From positions 10,261,501-10,325,500 of the forward strand of contig JBAIAC010000057.1 of the NCBI GenBank assembly GCA_037349315.1: a stretch of DNA of 64,000 nucleotides, written 5' to 3'. This DNA is from Chelydra serpentina (taxonomy: Eukaryota; Chordata; Testudines; Chelydridae). Of this stretch, positions 52,371-64,000 are shown piece by piece (within the stretch, counting starts at the first letter, position 1; every line of letters begins with the position of its first letter). The notes beneath the pieces were generated by a model. It ran no database searches. It saw only the letters and a list, made by a program, of their open reading frames with translations, and was not told the origin of the DNA. Position numbers and translations under genes: made by a program.

Positions 52371-55300
52371 TGGGCTTGTTGGTAGCTGCGCTGGGACGTT
52401 ACTGAGGGTGGGTGTATTGGGAGGAGAGGGTTAGGGAGACGATATGACACAGTCCCAGACAAGCGTATCAGTGGGCTGCTTGAGTGAGAGAGAGGGCTGT
52501 GGGAGCCAGCCAATCAAAGGGGAGACTTGCCCTTCCCCCTCCCCCCCCCCACCTTGGTAACAGCTCCTGGGGCCCAGGAGGCTGTGTGGGGTAATAATGG
52601 AGATGCATGTTCTCATTAACCAGACTAAAAGGAGAAGCAGCTCAGGGAGCAGGCTGCATCCCGACCTGCTGCTGCTCGGGGCTTTGTCCAAGTCACCGGG
52701 TATACAAGAGTCCCTAGTGCTCGGTCCCAGTGTCTAATCGCCTCAGCGTTCCCCCAAGCCCAGCTGCTGCTCAAGACATCTGTCACTCCTGGGCTCCTGA
52801 CAAACAGCCGAGCTGGTCACACAAGCCGTGCAAGGCTCCTCCTCTGACCCTGCGCTGGGGTTAATGAACCTGGGAGAAGCTGCTCCATCCCTTTGCATTT
52901 TGCTGCACATACATACAGCCTCGTAGCGTGGTGGAGGGGTTGAATCGCTGTGAGCTAGTGGTAAGGCTCCAAGGGGAAAGAACTGTTTTAGAGCCGGTGG
53001 TGCCCCCTCCTCTCACCCACCGATGCTGTCCAGGCTTAGCAGGGGCTGGCTAGGAGAGCTGCAGGGGTACGGGATCTGTAGAGCACAGGGTGTTGAGCTG
53101 GTTCTGATCTCCCTTGCGCCAGCGTCACCCTGCTGACTCCTGATCTACCCTGGTACGAGGGAAGCTGATTTCCTGCCTTGCCACCTCACGTTGCCATTCA
53201 ACCTGTGAAAAGCGAGTGTGCAACGGCACCACTGGTGTGAACGAGTGGTGAACTTTACACCTTCTCTGTCCAGGTGTAAATGACGAGGCAGGATGAGAAG
53301 CATGGGGAGAAACCGTCTCTGAATGCGTAATTTGCTCATGGATCGATGCTTTGCCTCTGCTGGGTGCCTTGCTGCCTGGAGAAGTGGGGGCTGCATTGCG
53401 GAGTTTGCCTTTGAATTCCAGGCTCAAATCAAATTTTGCCAAGGCTTGGGCTCTTCAGATGGATTGGTTCTGATTTGGGACTGAGAGATAAGTCCAAGAT
53501 GAGAGATCTGAAGCCCTGGCTCTGGTTTGGAACCATTATGGGGACAGGCCCAGCCTTCCCCAGAGTTCAGGAGGATTTGGGTCTGGGTCTTGGACTTGCC
53601 TTCATCTCAAGTCACATGCAATGTAAAACACTAAGTTAAAAAGTGTTTTACATTGCTCTTGCCCCACTGTTTGGCCTCTCCAGAGTTTTAAACCCTAGAC
53701 TAACTTGGGAGGAGTTGGACCTGATGGATTTACAAGAGAGAGAAGAATCTGGCCTCCCTGACTGCGCTGTCAAGCGGTTAAGGATGCTAGACCTTGCTAC
53801 AGTGATTGGAGCTGCAGCGTGCACAGGTCTGAAGGGAATGGAAGGCAAAGGGGGTCTCTTTGCACAGAAAGGTGATTGAAAGGGCACAGAACATTGTCAA
53901 GCCAGAGTTCTGCAGTAACGCTGCAATTGCAAAACGCGGCTAAAAATAGCACTAGTTGCGTGTGGGGCTTGATCAGCCGGAGGGAAAAAATCAGTTTGAC
54001 TGTATGAGCTGCAACTGCAAGCTTCCTCTTTTCCCTTTGTTGTGCTCCTTCCAGGGACTGGCTGAGCGGCCTGCAGTCTCAGCCAACCACGCGCCGCCGT
54101 CCCTTCTTGAGCTGCCTATCCATTGGCTGTACTTGGAAGTACCACTCAGCCAAGGTGCAAAGACATTTTCACCTCACTGGCGGGCGTTCTGGATTGGAGC
54201 AAGAGGAGGCTGTTGCCAGGCAAATACAGACCTGTTTGCGCAGCTACTTCTGTTTTCTGGACTTTGCCATGTGTGGCTCTTGACGCCGAAGCAGATTGTT
54301 CTCGGCACTATTGTCTGGAGCTCTTTCTTTTGTAGCAATCGGGTGTTTGTTATTCAAATCAACGGGGGTGGAAATCAATAGGGGCTGCGCCAGGGTAGCC
54401 GAGAGCACAGTTTGGCACTGCGCTTTCTGATTGATTGTTCGATGAAATGACGGACCAAGTTCATCTCCGGCGTAGCGCCATTAATAACTCTGCCAGTTGT
54501 TTGGCCTTGTGTGTTGCTTATCAAAATCTGTGCCCTAATGTAGGGATGATAAGCCATGTCTAAGACAGATATAAAGGACCAGGAATGGGGTGATCTTCAC
54601 CCAGTCTCTAGTGGATACATGAAAAAAACAAAAACTCAATATGAATGGGACACAGGATTGCTGGGGAAGCTACAGGGAAGGGCTATGGGGGGAGGGGAAC
54701 CCAGGACTCTGACTTGCAGCTCCCCTTTTTATTCCAGTCCTGGTTTCTCCTCTTTGCTACTACCCCATAATCCTTCTTTGTTGTCCCCCCACACACACTG
54801 TGCCATTACCTCCGTGAACAGCATCAATCGTGCTGACGAAGCAGCACTATTCTGTCACCTATACTGGGTATTTTGTCAGCACAAGTGTGTCGCTAGCAGG
54901 TGTGGTTTTTTCCCACCCCGACTGACAAAGCTATGCCCTAGAAGTGTTAAGCGTAGATGAGGCCTTAGTCCACGCTGGTGTAAACTGATGTGAGAAGAGA
55001 ATCGGGCCCAGTATGTGTGAATGTTAATCTCCTTGTGGCCTTGAGTTCCTTTTCCTGATTCTCCATTGCCCTACACCTTGTGCTGCCATATACACGTGTG
55101 CAAAAGTGAGCGGAAACACTATTGTTCTAATTTTGTAGCATTTTACATTCACTTTGCACTAGGGTAAATGGCAGCACAAGGGAACTGGCGAATGGGACAC
55201 CTATGTGCAGATTTCTTCTCTGCATGTTCAGAAATCCCTTAGGCCGGAGGAGTTTGTGATCCAGGATCAGCCCTCTGAATCCGCAGGGAACAAATGTTCT

Positions 55301-55685
55301 TTAAAGAGAGCTAATCTTTCAACCCCCGTCATCACCTCTCTTTATCCCTGTGTTGTTTTTCTCCTGATTGGTGGTTTTGCACCATCCAAGAAAAACGTAC
55401 CGTTGAAAAAAATTTGTTGATCAAGCTATTTTCTGTCCCCGCCTAAAGGCCAGTCAGGCCTTCAGACTAGGAACCTGGCTTGTTTGTGACTTCCACAAAA
55501 TTGCTGACCCTGAATAGGGCTTAATTACACCCGTGCATTGGAGAGAGGAGTCGGGCCCTTAAGTTTGTTTAAAGTTATTTCCTTTATTTATTTAGAGTTT
55601 GTTTTGATTTTAGTCTCTGTGTTTGGCAGGTTTATTTGGCTAAGGCTCAGGTTTAATTTATTAGCCTTTAACATGTGGATTCAGG
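52371..55685. other. Intergenic, no gene recognised
   Basis: Frames up to 141 codons (53956-54381) occur but show no domain, conserved motif or splice context. No strong repeat ends. Confidence 0.35.
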
Positions 55686-55689
55686 TTGT

Positions 55690-56125
55690 GTTCTGCCAGA
55701 AGCAGGGAATGGGCGACAGGGGATGGATCACGTGATGATTCCCTGTTCTGTTCATTCCCTCTGGGCCACCGGCATGGGCAAACAGCCAGGCGTGGCCCCG
55801 CCCACACTTCACCCACACTTCGCCCACAGGGCCCCGCTTTGTCAGTGCCGCTGGGCTCCAGGGGCTGGGGGAGAGGGGGCTGGTGGGCACTAGCCAGCCT
55901 GGGGCAGGGGCTGGTGGCCATGGTGGGGGGGCTCTGGGTTCCACGGGGTGCAAAAGGGGAGGGGCGTCTGATGGAAGGAGCGGGGCTGAGGGCTAGCCTC
56001 CCCCAGCCAGCAGTTCACGCGCTGCCCATGGGCACTGGTCCTTGGCCACTGTCGGAAGACAGGATACTGGGCTAGATGAACCTTTGGTCTGACCCAGTCT
56101 GGCCGTTCTTGTGTATTATCTTTAG
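55690..56125 (+). mobile_element. CR1-like 3' segment interrupted by a GC-rich insert
   Basis: The left piece ('aagcagggaatgggcgacag' to 'attccctctgggccaccggc') and right piece ('cttggccactgtcggaagac' to 'ctttggtctgacccagtctg') are continuous in the copy at 63630-63800. Here about 270 bases (about 55776-56040) of GC-rich sequence lie between them. Confidence 0.6.
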
Positions 56126-56649
56126 ATAGATCCATCAATCCTAGAGGGGGGAGTGTGGATGCTCAAAGTGCGGGGACGGCGACAAGGGGTCACCGATCAG
56201 TCCAAAAAATATCATTTAAAAATCTATTCAGGTCACCGAGGGGTGCATGTCAAGCAGTTTTACCAACACTGCTGCTCCCCGACTATGACACCGACCCCTC
56301 CCACACACACTTTTTTCAAACCACTCTGTACGTAGGCAGGTGGCTGGATTTTGATCTCAGGAACATGGGTGCACCTTGCGAGAGGGACCTTTTATAAACA
56401 CTTTCAGTGGTAAGGGCTTTTTTCCTTCCCTGTTCCTCCCTAACCTTCTCTCGTCCACTCCAACCCTCCCCCGCAAGGAGGATCCAGTTTTATCTCAGTA
56501 TATTTCTCCAAAGAAAACTAAGCAATCCCGTGATGAGGGCGGTACAGTCCGATGCGTGTCTTTGTTGTCTGCAAATTGCCGTGTTCACCCTGCGCTAACA
56601 GCCTGCAAAATCTGCACCCAGTTCTCTTCCAAGGAGGTCGGCTCTGCAC

Positions 56650-57145
56650 CGAAGTAGTAAACAGCGATTGGAACTAGCATTCCCAAAATCCCAAGCGGCG
56701 CTGTCCTTTCCTATTGGAGGAGAAGTTTAGGGGGCTGAGCCATGGCTCTGGAGGAGGCTCCTCCTCCTGCAAGGTGATTGGGCCCGTGGGCTGCCGTTCC
56801 GCCCGCCCAGAGCTTTATGAGAGAGGAGCGGGGGGCCGCGGCCGACTCGGGGCTCAGGGCTACGTGCGCTCGAGTGGGTTCTGCTGGGTGGCCGAGCCCT
56901 GGGGCGCTCTAGAACGCCGATGCGCCCGGACGTTCCAGAACCCTGCAGCGTTCGGACGTTCCACCCTAGAACCCCGGGGCACCGACCTGCTGTGAAACTG
57001 ACGCCTCCAGGGGCTGCCCGCTCCGCTATGCGCCTTCGCCCGCCGGACAGATAACACGATCCGGGGACCGAGCCCCGAGCGCTGGCGCGGGCATCGCAGC
57101 ACGTCTCCCCCGCCCCCCACGAGTGCCGCCCCCCCAGGCAGCACC
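56650..57145 (+). promoter_or_regulatory. SESN2: SESN2 CpG-rich promoter and 5' UTR
   Basis: A CpG island rises from about 56760 to the start codon. Inverted CCAAT boxes (ATTGG) are at 56713-56717 and 56777-56781, and a TATA-like CTTTATGA at 56813-56820. Heat-shock-element-like half sites cluster at 56908-56975, including TTCCAGAA (56933-56940) and several GTTC/GAAC units. Transcript start is not determined. Confidence 0.6.
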
Positions 57146-57235
57146 ATGATGGTTGCCGGCTCCGATTGCTGCGGCCGCACGGACATCAAGGGCTATTTAC
57201 CCTGCGAGCAGTGTGGTGACTTGAGGAATAAAGAG
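57146..57235 (+). CDS. SESN2: Sestrin, first coding exon (best match SESN2)
   Basis: Thirty codons start at ATG 57146 (gcaccATGa) and end in phase 0 at donor GTAATG (57236). The product MMVAGSDCCGRTDIKGYLPC and ten further residues resembles SESN2 (M-VA-S-C----K-YL), with a LxCxxC pair followed by a charged end as in SESN1 and SESN3. Sestrins are stress-induced leucine sensors that bind GATOR2 to restrain mTORC1 and help limit oxidative damage. The next exon, expected to start the conserved GPSAFIP region, is not found before 64000, so intron 1 exceeds 6.7 kb. The assignment relies on a short peptide plus a CpG-island promoter and synteny with FAM76A. Confidence 0.78.
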
Positions 57236-59435
57236 GTAATGGAACGGGGGATGCCCCGTCTCCTTTATGTTTTCGGGAAGGGCCTTTGCTCATTTTCCAG
57301 TGTCCTCCTCTCCTCTGCTGCCCTGGTCTGTAACTTAGGAGCTGTTTACTTTCCCAGTCTCAATGATTTGGGGAGGGGGGCGCTCGAGATCCAGCCTGGT
57401 TGCGGAAGGATTCTGTAACGATTTTGACACGGCATAGTACGTTTTACCCCAGTTGCATCAGCTAGTGGACTGGGGCTGCAAGAGGGGCGTGAGGCTGGCG
57501 TACCAGTGACGAATACGGGCGCACTACCTGGGGTGATGAGTCCTAGATCCGATGGGCAAACAGCTTTGCAGTGTCTCGCATGTGTAGCGAGCTGAGTTCT
57601 CTGTGTGTGTCTCTCTCTCGACTTCTCTCGTTCTTTGGGGACAAATCAAAGTTTCCATTTGACTTGCTGTTTGGCGAAGAGGGGGCAAGTACAGACATGT
57701 CCCAGACGGTGGGCCAGTCATCCCCCGAAGGGGCTAACCAAGAAGTCTCACGTTTAGGGGTGGGGATGGGTGGTTAGCTAATGTGGCAACAGATCAGGGG
57801 GACTGAGACCACTTTTAAGAATCACTCTTACTGACTTCTGGGAGAACAGCCTCTTCTAAAAATTGACAGATAAGTGGAAGCAGAATTAAAAAGTAACTAA
57901 CTGTACAGAGTTTCTCCAACCCTAGTTCCATGCTTTATTTATTTATTTATTGTTTTGAATTTCCTGGCTTTAATACATCTGGGTCACTTAGAAAAGCCTG
58001 GCAGGGCTCATTAAGATTTTCTTTAGCCTCCAGCCTTAACTCCAATTTAAGAAAAGGATCCCTCCCCCCCACCCCCCTCCATCTTTTTCCCTCCTTCAGA
58101 CATGTGAAAGAGATGAGTCTGCTCCCCTGGGTTACAGAAACTTCCTTTGACTCTAAACAGCTATATTGTGATTCTCAACCTCCTTGGGTTCGAAATGGCC
58201 TTTTCATAATATTTACCCCCTTGGTTCTTGGGCAGGGAGTTTTGCTACCTTAAGGCTCAGCTGCCATCTTCAGTGTCCATATTCAGTGGGCCCAAGTGCA
58301 TGCAGAGCCCTCCAAATGCACTTCGCTCCCTTTTGCTAAGGTGTGGGGCCACCTGTTTGGAATTGCGCAAAGAGGTGCTCCCAAGAAGTTAAAATGTGGC
58401 TTGCTCCTTGTGGGGTGCTGAGGACAATACAGTAACTAAAAGCTTTCTTGAGGAGGGGGCGGGGTTGGGTTTGAGGGCCCTGAGAAACTAATAAACTTTT
58501 GTTTAGGAGGAAATAAACGTGGGGAAGAGGCAGGTGCAGATAAGAAGGGCGAATAGAATGGGTTGACCGGCCCTGTGCAGTTTCTCTACTTGGTTTTCAT
58601 GCTCTCTTGGTTTGGCCCCATCTAGGCACCTTGGAGGCTCGGTAGCCTAAAAAGATGACAGAAGCTGGGAGGGGAAACTGAGGTTTAACCAAGCTGTACA
58701 ACAGGGAATAGATGGCATGTTTCCCAAGTGCCAGGCCAGTGATTCTTGGCACCCGGCTTTTATCATTCTTGTCTCATTAGTAAGGTCCAGTAGTTGCATA
58801 GAGACCTTGGTTATTTCCAGGCACTGTGCTTGTTTCTGAAGATGGCAGAACTGAATCCTCTTGTGAACAGAACTTCATTGTGCAGAAAACATGTGTTTCA
58901 TGTAGACCTGGATGGGGGTGGGCAAGAGTACAGGCTTTCTCTTCCCTGACCTCTGCTAGGGAGTATTCAAAATAGATTTTAATTTATGGAGGAGCTTGAG
59001 ATTTGGCACTAGTCCACAAATGGGTTTGGGGTTTGGGAGGGGTGTAGAGGAGCAATCACTGTGTCAGATCCTGAAGTGCTGTGAATACTGGTATTTGGTG
59101 CTTCTAAGGCTTTATTATTAATCATATTAATTGCGGAGTGCCTAAGAATCAGCCATTGTGCTGTACAGAGTAGCAGCAAACAGTCCTTGTCCTGAAGCAT
59201 TTACAATGTAAATATACAAGACCGACCCAGGGTGGGGGAAGAGGTAGAACACACAAGCCAGTGAACAATATGGCAACAAATTGCATGTTAATTCCATGGT
59301 TTTTGTTTTTAAGGGGGTTAGGTAGAGGGGATGAGCTAAGTGAAAGAAAAGTGGAGAGAGAGAGAGAACGGCCATTAGTGGAAAAGGGGATGGGATCAGG
59401 GGTAGCAAAGTGCTTTAGAAACACCAGAGAGACCA
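57236..59435 (+). other. SESN2 intron 1, left part
   Basis: No exon is seen. 59130-59215 is an old L2/MIR-like remnant ('ctaagaatcagccattgtgc', 'tgaagcatttacaatgtaaa'). Confidence 0.4.
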
Positions 59436-59439
59436 GGTG

Positions 59440-59890
59440 GGCGAGGTAATATCTTTTACCAGACCAACTTCTGTTGGTGAGAGACCAGCTTTCAAGCCTA
59501 TACAGAGCTCTCCTTCAGGTCTGGGAAAGGTACTCCCAGCATCACCGCTAAATGCAAGATGGAACAGATTGTTTAGCACAAGTAGTTTGCACATATTGTA
59601 AGGGACCATTCAATTTAGAGCCGTCCATTAACACCTCTGCAGTCATAGGAGAAAAGAAGGGGTTAGTGTGTTACAGATTGTTGCAATAAGCCATAAATCC
59701 AGTGTTTACCATGAATGGTTCCTTAGAATGTGTGCTAACTACTTACACTAAACAATCTGGTCCATCTTGCATTTAGCTGTGACACTTGGAATGCCTTTCC
59801 CAGACCTGAAGAAGAGCTGTATGGCTGGAAAGGACTCACCAACAGAAGTTGGTCCTATAAAAGATATCTCGCACAGTCGTCTGGCTAATA
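59440..59890. repeat. Large inverted repeat in SESN2 intron 1
   Basis: The left arm 59440-59585 ('ggtaatatcttttaccagac', 'caacttctgttggtgagaga', 'ggtctgggaaaggtactccc', 'aaatgcaagatggaacagat') is the imperfect reverse complement of 59750-59885. The spacer is about 165 bases. The left half also matches 8795-9060. Confidence 0.75.
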
Positions 59891-59931
59891 TCCTGGAACC
59901 CACAAGGCTACAACTACACTACAGAGGGGTT

Positions 59932-60138
59932 CTCAAACTGGGGGTCACAATCCCTCAGGGGGTCACAGAAGGTATATTATGTGGGGGGGTCACGAGCTGT
60001 AAGCCTCTGCCCCCAAACCCCACTTCACCTCCAGCATTTATAATAGTGTTAAATTAAAAAACACATTTTTTATATTTATAAGGGGGGTCACACTCATAGG
60101 CTTGCTGTGTCACCAATACATAGGTTTGAGAACCACTG
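59932..60138. mobile_element. hAT MITE
   Basis: Ends CAGAGGGGTTCTCAAACT and, inverted, CAGTGGTTCTCAAACCTA are hAT-type terminal repeats. The interior repeats 'gggggtcac'. 207 bp, no ORF. Confidence 0.7.
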
Positions 60139-60774
60139 ATTCTTCTCGGACATCCATGCAAGGTATTGCCCTTTTCTACAGATAGGAGTGTGGGGAGAAT
60201 CAGAGGCACTGCGGCTATCCTGATTTCCCCCGAGGCTGCAGAGCAAGCTGGACAGAGGTGGGACTGGAACCCAGGATTCTGCATGTTTAGGCATGTGGTT
60301 TAATTACTAGAGGATGCTTCATCTTAACAATACTAATGCAGCTCTGAATCTGCCAGTTCCTTGGGTGGCCCATCACATCCCTGCTCCTCTAGAGGCTAGC
60401 ATCTTCCTCGCCTTAAGGCCCGTGCACCACTAGAGCTGCTCAAAATTGTGGGAATTTCAAAGCTTCAGCAAAAACCTTGCCAGATTTTCTTGGTTTTTCA
60501 ACCAAGTACATGGAGGGCTGAAATCTCTTAATTTCAGAATGTTGACAGTTTATAGCGGGGGGATAGTGTTTTACAAAAAATAGGGACACTTTCCCCTGGA
60601 CATTTTTGCATTTCCCCTCCTCTTCCACTCTCTTCCCCCCACTCCCCCCCAATCAACTCTACTCCAGACATAGGGGGATTGGGACTCCCACTTAGAAGCT
60701 GTGGCGTTTTGTCCCCAAATTAATACACTGTAGTTTTTAAGTAATAACGTAGAGTGTTGATCCTACAAAGCGAC

Positions 60775-60859
60775 AAAGGGTCCTGTGGCACCTTATAGAC
60801 CAACAGAGGTATTGGAGCATAAGCTTTCGTGGGTCAATACCCACTTCTTCGGATGCAAG
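60775..60859 (+). repeat. Dispersed repeat ('gtcctgtggcaccttatagac' family)
   Basis: 'tcctgtggcaccttatagac', 'ggagcataagctttcgtggg' and 'acccacttcttcggatgcaa' form a diverged relative of the repeat at 10368-10518. Confidence 0.65.
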
Positions 60860-61514
60860 CCTAGAAAGGGAATGCAGCTGGAAACCACTGTGCAGCAGTG
60901 AAGCACCTCCATCAAAAAATATCCCACATGGTAGGGAAAGCTGTATAGGTATGTTTAAATAATGAATATGTAGCAATGAATGAGATGCAATGAAACTGTT
61001 AGTGTAACGCTGATCTCTGCCGGTTGGGATGAGAACCGCTTAGCTGTCTGTCTTAGGCCACGTACTGCTACACCTAAAAGAGATGCTCTTTCATCTAAAC
61101 TGTTAAAGGTAGGAGGGGCTGAGTTCTGTGCTTCCTCTAATATGGTGAAGTCATCATGAAATTCTTTAGTCCCAATACAATGATCTGTACTTTTAGAGCA
61201 CCTTTCATGTTGAGAAGTGCATTGAGATTCATGGACAGGAACTAGGCTGCCCAAACGTGCTGGCGTAGTGGGTACAGGATCTGTAGGGTTTCACTTCACC
61301 TACCATGGAGATGCAGCCACCTCTAGGTTAGAACACAGCTGCGAGCAAACACTGACCTTGTAGTGGTTCAGGCCTACAACTGAAGAATACTGTAACCAGC
61401 TGAAATGGCAGGAGGTGGAGGGCAAAAACCAGAGCTGGGATACAGCAAGGACACTTCCTCGCCCCTTCACAAAAAGTGTCAAGAGATTGTCTAAGGTTCC
61501 ATCCGATTCCTCAC

Positions 61515-61745
61515 TGTGTCTGAGGCCAGGTCTACCACTGACTTTGGTACAACTTACATCGCTCAGGGGTGTGAATAAGCCACCCCCACCCCCGAGCAAC
61601 GTAAGTTACACCCACCTAAGCACTGGTTTGGATGGGAGAATTCGCCCACCAACGCAGCCACCACCTCTCTTGGAGATGGATTTATTATGCCAACGGGAGA
61701 GCTCCCTCCTGTCAGCATAGTGTCTTCACCAGCGGGCTGCTTGGA
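61515..61745 (+). repeat. Dispersed repeat with internal palindrome, copy 2
   Basis: Same block order as 41035-41265: 'gctcaggggtgtgaataagc', 'cacctaagcactggtttgga', 'ttatgccaacgggagagctc'. Confidence 0.65.
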
Positions 61746-63625
61746 TGTAGCACTTCTGCTTCCTCCTCTCCAGATAGTGTCGGGATGCTCATTTGCCTTT
61801 GCCTGTATAGATGGTAGCTGGCTTTAATATGTTGGGATACCTTTTTGGGGGGTATAAACAGAGCCGTAGATAACAAACTGGTTTTCTGCCACGGGCTGTA
61901 ATTCTGTTTGCTTAATCTTTCGGTGTCCTTGTCAGGCAGGCTCTTTGGCAGCACCTCACTAAGCTTTGGCAGTGCAGACACTTGGCACCAGAGTTCCTGT
62001 CCCCAGGCAGACTGTTCGCTCTTGTTGCTGGGTGTCCTGTCTCCGGGAGCGGCCAGTGCCAGATCTTTCAGTGGAGGGTGGAACTGGTCTGTGCTCCCAA
62101 GTAGTTCTAAAGCACAGGCCTCTGGAAATCAAGAGACCTGGCATAAGCTCTTCTGGTGGCCTCGGGCAAATCAGGACAGTGGCTCCATGCCTCAGTTTCC
62201 CTTGTTGTCGACCCGGGGTAGTGCATTAGAGGGTGGGGTGAGGATTAGCTGGCCAAAGGGAACCATAATGCACCAAATTATCAATAAACAGATGAAACTA
62301 ACAAATCTCCATGCTCAGCATGTCTGAACAATGGCTACAATGCAACATTACTGGTGACTCGTAAAGAGTGGGGGCTGGGGGGTGGGATAAGGGAATTGTG
62401 TTGACATCACTTGTGAAGAGTAGCTAAAATAAGTATTGGTTCTTCTAGGTATTTTGTTTCATGCCATCAGAATGTTCTTTTGAAGAGCCTCTGACTGGGT
62501 GTCAACACCTCCTGGGGTGAAACATGCAGGGTGAATTGCATCACAGGAAACCTGCTTGTTTGTTTGTAACATAAAGCAGCCAGGTGCAGAGGCAGCCTTG
62601 TAAATAGGGAAGGAAGAAGGGACCCGCGGCCCAGAGGGGAACTGCTGCTGCATGGGAGCATCAGGACTGAATTAGGGGGGTGTGGCGGAGGAGATGGTGA
62701 ATTGGGTAGTCTGGCAGGCTGGGCTGCAGAAGGGAAGTGGGAATATAATAAAGGCGATTTCGGAAGATGGGGTCTTAAGTGTCAAAGGAAAAACTAGCTG
62801 CCTAGGACAGGTTGGCCATCTATGGGTGAGCCAAAGTGTATGTAGTGGGATGCTTCTTGGAGGTGGGGGTCACTGGAGCAGATCTCACTATCAGGAATAC
62901 ATCTGGAGGCTCTTGGCAAGGAAAAGGGAGAGTGTCTCTGGTGGGCTCTTAGGTGGCTGCAGAGGGGATTAATCCTTCCTCAGGGTGTCTTTTGTTCTTC
63001 CCTTTTTGCACGAGCAAGTTGGTTTTGGGGATCCTGCTGGGAAGGATGGGGGCTTACTGTGTTCTGTTTTTGCTGGGATTTTCCATGGGAACCTTGGGGA
63101 CCAGATGCCCAACTCCCACTGGACTTCAGTGGCATTTGGAGGCCTAACTCCCTTGGTTGCCGCTGACTAGCCCAGTTGTTGTCCTTTGGACCATGTAGAC
63201 GCTGATCACCGCCTCTTTTCCCCCATTGCCCTTTTAACTTGTCTGTCTCCAGCTGCTGATGTGCACCCCCTTTTCTGGGCATTCAGAAAACTGCCAACAT
63301 TCCTTCCTGCGAGGAGAGTGAGACATGCCAGCCTCACCATGTAACTTCCTGTGTGTCAAGGAAGTGCTGTAATTTGATTGGCATGCTCGCTTTGCTGGAA
63401 ACACGAGCTCCTACCAAACTCCTCCTTGGGCATGTGGCAACCCATACCCTGGAATGGACTGGTGTAAACCTGGCCTCCTTGGATTCTTGAAGAACCAGGA
63501 TTGGCAGAGATCACTAAGTGGCATCTGTTTCCCTGTGGGCACGTTGCATCAGTTAAAATAATAAAAGTCCCAGGATCATAAGCCAGGATAAGCCTATTAG
63601 CCAGGATGGGCAGGAATGGTGTCCC
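61746..63625 (+). other. SESN2 intron 1, right part
   Basis: No exon or named repeat is recognised here. Confidence 0.35.
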
Positions 63626-63629
63626 TAGC

Positions 63630-63800
63630 CTTGGTTTGCCAGAAGCTGGGAATGGGCGACGGGCTGGATCACTCGCTTACCTGTTCTGTTCATTCCCCCT
63701 GGGGCACCTGGCATTGGCCACTGTCAGAAGACAGAATACTGGGCTAGATAGACCTTTGGTCTGACCCAGGGTGGCCGTTCTTCTGTTCTAATCAGCCAGA
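63630..63800 (+). mobile_element. CR1-like 3' segment
   Basis: 'agctgggaatgggcgacggg', 'cctgttctgttcattccccc', 'tgggctagatagacctttgg' and 'tctgacccagggtggccgtt' form the uninterrupted version of 55690-56125. Confidence 0.65.
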
Positions 63801-64000
63801 ACTATTCAGTCATAGGCCACGTTGGATCAGAACGATGTTAACTACAACCACCTTGCACCTGCTTGTTGCTACCAGGTTTCCATGACCAAAGTGGACAGTT
63901 GTTTTTGTTGTTTTGTTTGTTTTTAAGAACTAGTCTGTAGAGGACATTTGTCCATGAGAAATGCACCTATCACTGCGGTATGTAGAAGAAGAGGTATTGA

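Noticed and set aside
53956..54381. 141-codon frame as a gene
   Set aside because: No motif, signal peptide pattern or splice context, and no support from neighbouring frames.

Overview
The window is vertebrate nuclear DNA, and the repeats point to a cryptodiran (hidden-necked) turtle. It has multi-exon genes with GT..AG introns, CpG-island promoters, CR1-type LINEs, many short hAT-type inverted-repeat elements and, at about 47774-47950, a tRNA-derived SINE with a CR1-like tail that matches the tortoise Pol III SINE family. The species cannot be resolved from this alone. There is no bacterial or viral gene content and no CRISPR array. No endogenous retrovirus was recognised.

Genes from left to right: (1) the terminal exon of a ficolin (FCN) on +, 649-896; (2) a complete three-exon interferon-alpha-inducible protein 6-like gene (IFI6/ISG12 family) on -, 3042-5757, 111 aa; (3) a divergent intronless HSP70-family ORF on -, 12281-14233, with changes at conserved nucleotide-binding and allosteric residues and a frame-shifted C-terminus; (4) the complete nine-exon FAM76A on +, 19151-37349, whose exons join in phase to a 307-aa protein; (5) the first coding exon of a sestrin, best match SESN2, on +, 57146-57235, whose first intron runs off the right edge. 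FCN3, IFI6, FAM76A and SESN2 are neighbours on human 1p36.1-p35.3, so the window looks like a conserved syntenic block. The HSP70-like ORF is an extra insertion in that block as far as I recall. The genes do not form a pathway, but several relate to innate immunity or stress (ficolin, IFI6, HSP70, sestrin).

Most of the rest is interspersed repeats. Notable ones are: a CR1 copy at 45600-47695 that keeps an open 411-codon reverse-transcriptase frame but has lost most of its endonuclease by internal deletion; an adjacent hAT derivative (47696-49436) built as a large fold-back with two opposed copies of the transposase C-terminal domain and a SINE nested in it; a 123-bp hAT MITE family with three equal-length copies, two with perfect 8-bp target duplications; two minisatellites bracketing the FAM76A promoter (a 58-bp pyrimidine unit upstream, a 121-bp purine-rich unit in intron 1); and several palindromic or nested elements. 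Long stretches of introns 6 and 8 of FAM76A, 49.4-55.7 kb and 57.2-63.6 kb show no recognisable gene.

No undescribed multi-gene system was found. The most unusual items are the HSP70-like ORF and the repeat architecture around the FAM76A promoter.
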